A DNA stretch of 64,000 nucleotides from Apopatocola sp963618015 (GTDB taxonomy: Bacteria > Bacillota > Clostridia > Oscillospirales > Oscillospiraceae), in assembly GCA_963618015.1 (NCBI GenBank), contig CAVEQS010000006.1:1-64000 (forward strand). Direction: 5' to 3'. Shown piece by piece: positions 59,973 through 64,000 of this stretch. Numbering within the stretch: the stretch's first letter is position 1; each line of letters begins with the position of its first letter. A program made the translations under genes and the position numbers. A model generated the notes under the pieces. The model had not been told where the DNA came from. It saw nothing but the letters and a program-made list of their open reading frames with translations, and searched no databases.

Positions 59973-61283
59973 TCAGCCCACAATATCCCCGTCGTCGAAG
60001 GGGTCGCCGCATTCGGGGCAGAACTTCGGCGGGTGCGCCGGATCGGCGGGCTCCCAGCCGCACTTGTCGCACTTATACTGCGGGATGCCGGCAGGCTTCT
60101 TCGCGCCGCACTCGGAGCAGAACTTGCCCTTGTTCACCGCGCCGCAGGAGCATGTCCAGGTGTTTGCGGCGGTGGGCTCGGGCTTCTTGGTGCCGCAGGA
60201 GGAGCAGAACTTGCCGGTGGACACGGTGCCGCACTGCGGGCATTTCCAGCCGTCCGCCGCGGGAGCGGCGGACGGCTGCTGCGCACCCATCTGGTAGAGA
60301 TTCTGCGCGTTGAAGCCGCCCGCGTTCTGCGCCATGTTCATGCCCATGAAAGCCATTGCCGAGCCGCCCTGGTTCTTCGCGGCGTCCTGCATGGCGTTCG
60401 CCTGCGCGCGGGCAAGATTCGCCGCGGCCATGCCGGGGTTCATGTACGCCTTGGCCTGCTGCATCTGCTTGATCATCTGCTCGTCTTCTTCGCTCGCCTT
60501 CACGCTGGAAACGCCGAAGGAGACGATCTCGATGCCGCGCAGATCGCGCCACTTGGCGGAGAGAACGTCGTTGAGCGCCTGCGCGATCTCCATCGTGTGG
60601 CCGGGCAGAGCGCTGTAGCGAATGCCCATGTCGGAGATCTTCGCGAACGCGGGCTGAAGAGCGGTCAGGAGCTCGGCCTTGAGCTGGCTGTCGATCTTGT
60701 CGCGGGTGTAGGCCGCTTCCACGTTGCCGCAGAGGTTCGTATAGAACAGCAGCGGGTTCGTGATGCGGTAGCTGTATTCGCCGAAGCAGCGGATGGCGAT
60801 GTCGAGATCGATGCCGGCGGCCGCGTCCACGACGCGGAACGGCACCGGGGAGGGCGTGCCGTACTTGTTGCCGACAAGCTCCTTGGTGTTGAAGTAGTAC
60901 ACGCGCTGATCCTTGGGGGCAACGCCGCCGAAGGTGAAGCGCTTGCCGATCGTCTGGAACACCTGCTGGATGTTCGAGGCGAGACTTTCGCCCGCGAAGA
61001 GCGAGGGCTCAGTGGAGATGTCGTAGACATACTCGCCCGGCTCGGCGCAGACATCCACGACCTTGCCCTGCTCCACGATCATCATGCACTGTCCGTCCGC
61101 CACGGCGATGACGGAGCCGTTGGAGATGATGTTGTCGAGACCATTGTTGGATCCGCCGGAAACGCGCTTGCGGCCCTTAACGGCCAGCACGTCCGCGCCA
61201 AGCGCGTCGCAGTAGAAATATTCCTTCCATTGATCGGAAAGAACGCCGGTAACGGTGCCGATGCCAGTTCTGAGAAGACCCAT
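59973..61283 (-). CDS. SPFH-domain protein with C-terminal zinc ribbons (YdjI-like)
   Basis: A 436-residue protein. An N-terminal virion-core/SPFH-type beta domain (GSVIAVADGQCMMIVEQGKV then CAEPGEYVYDISTEPSLFAG) is followed by a helical segment rich in Ala/Gln/Met, then three zinc ribbons: CPQCG/CSSCG, CSCG/CSECG and CDKCG/CPECG. SPFH proteins assemble on membranes as scaffolds, and the Bacillus relative YdjI works with YdjG/YdjH and phage-shock-like proteins at the cell envelope. It is between two exported Pro/Thr-rich proteins in one direction. Confidence 0.88.
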   Translation of the reverse strand: MGLLRTGIGTVTGVLSDQWKEYFYCDALGADVLAVKGRKRVSGGSNNGLDNIISNGSVIAVADGQCMMIVEQGKVVDVCAEPGEYVYDISTEPSLFAGESLASNIQQVFQTIGKRFTFGGVAPKDQRVYYFNTKELVGNKYGTPSPVPFRVVDAAAGIDLDIAIRCFGEYSYRITNPLLFYTNLCGNVEAAYTRDKIDSQLKAELLTALQPAFAKISDMGIRYSALPGHTMEIAQALNDVLSAKWRDLRGIEIVSFGVSSVKASEEDEQMIKQMQQAKAYMNPGMAAANLARAQANAMQDAAKNQGGSAMAFMGMNMAQNAGGFNAQNLYQMGAQQPSAAPAADGWKCPQCGTVSTGKFCSSCGTKKPEPTAANTWTCSCGAVNKGKFCSECGAKKPAGIPQYKCDKCGWEPADPAHPPKFCPECGDPFDDGDIVG

Positions 61284-61337
61284 GAGTATGTGCTCCTTTC
61301 CAGATAAGAAAATATAGCAAAATAAATAGACTGCGGT

Positions 61338-62039
61338 TTATCTACGCCGGTGTGCGCTGTGCGCCCCGCCGCGGATTTTCAGGGAGAGTGCGCCGAGAAA
61401 GAGCGCAAGCGCGACGAGACCGGCAAACACGCCGAGCACCGCGCGGCGCGAGAGCGGCGCGGCCGCAGCAGGCGCGGGAGTTGCTGTCGGCTCGGGCGTT
61501 TCCGGTGCGGGGGAGGGCGTAGCCTCCGGTGTCTCGGTCGGCTCCGGCGAGGGAGTGACCTCCGGCGTCGGAGACGGCTCCGGGGTGGGGGTCACGTCCG
61601 GCGTGGGCGTCGGGTCCGGCGCCACGGTCGGGCCGACGGGGTAGACTGTGAGCGAGGCGCGAGCCGAGAGCGCCTTTTCCCCGGCGGCGTCGGTGAACAG
61701 GCATTCAACCTGCCAGCCGTTCAGCGCGGAGGGAATGTCGAGCAGCGTGAGCGTATCGGTATCCGCGCCCTGCACGCGAAGCCCCGGAAAATACTCCGGC
61801 GCGGCCGCGGCATTATAAAGCATTGTCCCGTCGGGACTCACAATGCGCCAGGTAAAGGCCGCCGCGCCGTAAGCGCGCGCGATGAAAACGGCGCTTTCCC
61901 ATTCGTTCACCGCCTCCGGCGCGGGATCCTTCTCCGCCGCCGGGCGGGAAAGCGCGCCGAGCGCGCTGGGCGCAGCGAGGGCGGCAAAAATAAAAAGCAT
62001 GAGCAGCGCACCGGCGGTGCGCCGGAGAAAATGTTTCAT
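61338..62039 (-). CDS. Exported protein with Pro/Thr-rich stalk and C-terminal membrane anchor
   Basis: A 233-residue protein: signal peptide (LLMLFIFAALAAPSALGA), an Ig-like extracellular domain (residues 40-130; WRIVSPDGTMLY, LRVQGADTDTLTLLDI), a 55-residue PTP/PEP repeat stalk and a C-terminal helix (VLGVFAGLVALALFLGALSL) with a basic end. The beta domain resembles those of surface proteins. It may share function with the similar lipoprotein at 59247. Confidence 0.78.
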   Translation of the reverse strand: MKHFLRRTAGALLMLFIFAALAAPSALGALSRPAAEKDPAPEAVNEWESAVFIARAYGAAAFTWRIVSPDGTMLYNAAAAPEYFPGLRVQGADTDTLTLLDIPSALNGWQVECLFTDAAGEKALSARASLTVYPVGPTVAPDPTPTPDVTPTPEPSPTPEVTPSPEPTETPEATPSPAPETPEPTATPAPAAAAPLSRRAVLGVFAGLVALALFLGALSLKIRGGAHSAHRRR

Positions 62040-62182
62040 ATATGATTTCTCCCTGCGGTTTCCACCGCGATGTTATCATTATACAATACTTTTTTTTAAT
62101 AATCCAGCCCCATTCGTATCTTGCCAGCGCGGCGAAAACGGGGTATTCTAAAATGATGAAAAAGACCGGGGAGGCATCGATC

Positions 62183-63148
62183 ATGGAAGAAACGAAGAAG
62201 TACGAGCCGCTGCGGCTCAAGCCCTGCCTTCGGAGCTATCTCTGGGGCGGCACGCGCCTGCGCGAGGAGTATCATAAAACCGGCGACGGCGTCATTGCCG
62301 AGAGCTGGGAGCTCTCCGTGCGCGCCGACGGGCAGACATACATCGATTCCGGCTCTCACCGGGGCGAGAGCCTGGCGGACGCTCTGCGCGCCGATCCCCG
62401 CGGCATGGCGGGCACGCGCTGCGGCATGGAGCCGTTCCCGCTGCTCATCAAACTGATAGACGCGCGGCGCGACCTTTCCGTTCAGGTGCATCCGTCGGAC
62501 GAGACTGCCTGCCGCGAAAAAGGCGAACAGGGCAAAACGGAAATGTGGTATGTCGTCGATTGCGAGCCGGAGAGCACGCTCTTTCTCGGCTTTTCGCGCG
62601 CCGTGACGCCGGACGAGCTGCGGCAGCGCGCAAAGGACGGCACGATCTGCGAGGTGCTCAACCGCGTAGCGGTGCACCCCGGCGATATGTTTTTTGTGCG
62701 CCCCGGCACGGTGCACGCCATCGGCGCGGGGATCCTCATGGCGGAGATCCAGCAAAATTCGGATACGACGTTCCGCGTTTACGACTACAACCGCCTCGGT
62801 GCGGACGGCAAGCCGCGGCAGCTCCATCTGGAGCGCGCCGCCGAGGTAATGAACTACGCGCCTATGCCGGGTGCGGCGAATACGCTCAGCCCCTGCCCGC
62901 CGGATGGCGTGCAGGAGGTTTTGACGTGCGAATATTTCCGCGTCCGCCGCGCGGAGGTGAAAACGCGCATTGATCTCTGCACGGACGGCGGGAGCTTCAC
63001 GCACCTTATGTGCGTGCGCGGCGAGGGCAGCATCCTCTGCGGCGGAAGCGTTTATCCGTTCCGGCAGGGCGACTCGTATTTCCTGCCCGCCGCGCTCGGC
63101 GAATACGCCGTTGAGGGCGATGGCAGCCTCGTCCTCTCCGGCGTGTGA
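62183..63148 (+). CDS. manA: Mannose-6-phosphate isomerase, type I
   Basis: A 321-residue zinc cupin enzyme interconverting mannose-6-P and fructose-6-P. Zinc ligands: the Gln and His in SVQVHPSDE, Glu in KTEMWYVV, and His in PGTVHAIGAG. PCLRSYLWGGTRLREEY opens the protein and NSDTTFRVYDYNR is a typical active-site block. The start at 62183 follows GGGGAGG. It is of the shorter Firmicute type. Likely first of a short operon with the next two genes. Confidence 0.92.
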   Translation: MEETKKYEPLRLKPCLRSYLWGGTRLREEYHKTGDGVIAESWELSVRADGQTYIDSGSHRGESLADALRADPRGMAGTRCGMEPFPLLIKLIDARRDLSVQVHPSDETACREKGEQGKTEMWYVVDCEPESTLFLGFSRAVTPDELRQRAKDGTICEVLNRVAVHPGDMFFVRPGTVHAIGAGILMAEIQQNSDTTFRVYDYNRLGADGKPRQLHLERAAEVMNYAPMPGAANTLSPCPPDGVQEVLTCEYFRVRRAEVKTRIDLCTDGGSFTHLMCVRGEGSILCGGSVYPFRQGDSYFLPAALGEYAVEGDGSLVLSGV

Positions 63149-63182
63149 GAGCATATTTGATGATCCAAGGAGGTAGAGAAAC

Positions 63183-63668
63183 GTGCGGATCGTGGTGCAA
63201 CTGGTATTATATTGTCTTTTGTATATCCTGCTGGTGAAATGCGCGGTGAGAAACAGCGGGCTCAACTGTCTGTACTTTTATCCGAAGGAGTATATCGAAG
63301 AGGCGCACCGGCGGGGGATCGCGGATAAGGACGCCGTGATGAAAAAGGGCAAACGGTTTATGATACCGTTCTGCATCATCATTTTTGCCGCGGTGGTCCT
63401 GATCGTCTCCGTCTGGAATCGCGCTGCGGATTTCAAAACGGCGTACATACAGTCGGCGCTCTTTCTGGTCGTCGTAAACTGGTTTGACGCGCTCTTCATT
63501 GACCGGCTGTGGGTGGGACACAGCAAGATTTGGGCCATCCCAGGCATGGAGGGCGTCCCGTATGTCAAGCCGTGGAAGAGCATGCTCATAAAGCGCAGCC
63601 TGGCGACGGTGATATATCTGATCCTCGCACTTGCGCTGGCCGGCATCGCGGTGTGGATCGGCCGCTGA
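63183..63668 (+). CDS. Small polytopic membrane protein of unknown function
   Basis: A 161-residue protein with four hydrophobic helices (LVLYCLLYILLVKCAV, FCIIIFAAVVLIVSVW, SALFLVVVNWFDALFIDRLW, TVIYLILALALAGIAVW). Between them are NCLYFYPKEYIEEAHRRG and a short loop with WAIPGMEGVPYVKPWKSM. The GTG start has AAGGAGGTAG upstream. I do not recognise the family; it sits between manA and an acetyltransferase gene with short gaps. Confidence 0.75.
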   Translation: MRIVVQLVLYCLLYILLVKCAVRNSGLNCLYFYPKEYIEEAHRRGIADKDAVMKKGKRFMIPFCIIIFAAVVLIVSVWNRAADFKTAYIQSALFLVVVNWFDALFIDRLWVGHSKIWAIPGMEGVPYVKPWKSMLIKRSLATVIYLILALALAGIAVWIGR

Positions 63669-63682
63669 GCGAGGGCAGAAAA

Positions 63683-64000
63683 ATGATACATCTTTTGGAT
63701 ATCAATCCCGGAAACTGGCGTCTCGATCTGGCCGTTTCCGAAGCGCAAAGGGCGTTCGTCTCCGACAGGGCAAAGCTGCTGGCGCGGGCGTATGCCTATC
63801 GCGCCCAGCGCAGCCGGGCGTTTCTGATCTGCGCGGACGACCTTCCTGTCGGCATGGGACTGTATTACGATGAGCTGGAGCTGCAAAGCTATGATCTGAG
63901 CCAGATGTTCATCGACGAGCGGTATCAGGGCCGCGGGTACGGCAAAGCGGCGGTGCGGGCGATTTTAGACGAGCTGAAAGCGGATGGCCGGTACGATAAA
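63683..64000 (+). CDS. GNAT-family N-acetyltransferase (partial, runs off the window)
   Basis: The first 106 codons of a GNAT enzyme. The acetyl-CoA binding motif A is visible as MFIDERYQGRGYGKAAVRAI, preceded by the strand PVGMGLYYDELELQSYDLSQ. It transfers an acetyl group to an amine of a small molecule or protein; the substrate is unknown. The start is ATG after AGGGCAGAAAA. Confidence 0.88.
   Translation, partial: MIHLLDINPGNWRLDLAVSEAQRAFVSDRAKLLARAYAYRAQRSRAFLICADDLPVGMGLYYDELELQSYDLSQMFIDERYQGRGYGKAAVRAILDELKADGRYDK

Overview
The window looks like chromosome of a GC-rich, low-oxygen Firmicute of the Clostridia, most likely an Oscillospiraceae-type gut bacterium. The reasons are strong AGGAGG ribosome binding sites, TTGACA/TATAAT promoters, a YesM/YesN-type sensor-regulator pair, CIRCE/HrcA control of the chaperones, an L10 leader, a glycine riboswitch, an iron-sulfur type serine dehydratase and a single-chain cysteine desulfidase. 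This placement is inference: no rRNA lies in the window. The window is gene-dense, with many ATGA overlaps inside operons and U-tailed hairpins between convergent genes. No tRNA, rRNA, CRISPR array or transposase was seen.

Layout. 1-2017: end of the primary sigma factor, a flavin-binding PPOX protein and a potassium-channel-like protein. 2081-12031: an alpha-glucoside module made of a GH13 alpha-1,6-glucosidase-like enzyme, response regulator and sensor kinase on the minus strand, then a solute-binding lipoprotein, two ABC permeases and a second GH13 enzyme on the plus strand; the ABC ATPase is missing. 12077-14593: aspartate ammonia-lyase with a divergent LysR regulator. 14657-17971: a compact phage-derived island with both terminase subunits, one unknown gene, a Cro/CI-type repressor and an ImmA-like metallopeptidase, built round a divergent promoter with four CACG-N3-CGTG sites. 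18023-24362: a membrane protein, a HAD hydrolase, rplJ-rplL, rpsF-ssb-rpsR and a HerA-like ATPase. 24605-28112: a three-subunit molybdenum hydroxylase. 28188-29891: a glycine riboswitch and a sodium:alanine/glycine symporter. 29951-34646: a GT-C-like membrane protein, dCMP deaminase-like protein, queH, queT and L-serine dehydratase. 34819-35154: a small protein made of two near-identical repeats joined by a His-rich linker. 35339-38414: rpmH-rnpA-yidD-yidC-khpB.

38781-44987 is the most interesting metabolic region: an L-cysteine desulfidase-like gene, a GntR regulator, a GntP-like transporter, an Asp/Glu-racemase-superfamily protein, an L-2-amino-thiazoline-4-carboxylate hydrolase-like protein and an M20 amidohydrolase, followed by a convergent PatB/MalY C-S lyase. 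Together these could import and racemise 2-aminothiazoline-4-carboxylate, open its ring to N-carbamoyl-cysteine, release cysteine and cleave it to pyruvate, ammonia and sulfide. 46408-51196 is hrcA-grpE-dnaK-dnaJ, with an AAA+ ATPase divergent from it. 53097-55909 is a visibly AT-richer insertion carrying a polymorphic nuclease toxin and its probable immunity gene. 55973-64000 holds an MgtC-like protein, a cation:proton antiporter with a divergent LysR regulator, an SPFH/zinc-ribbon protein between two exported Pro/Thr-rich proteins, mannose-6-phosphate isomerase, a small membrane protein and the start of a GNAT acetyltransferase.
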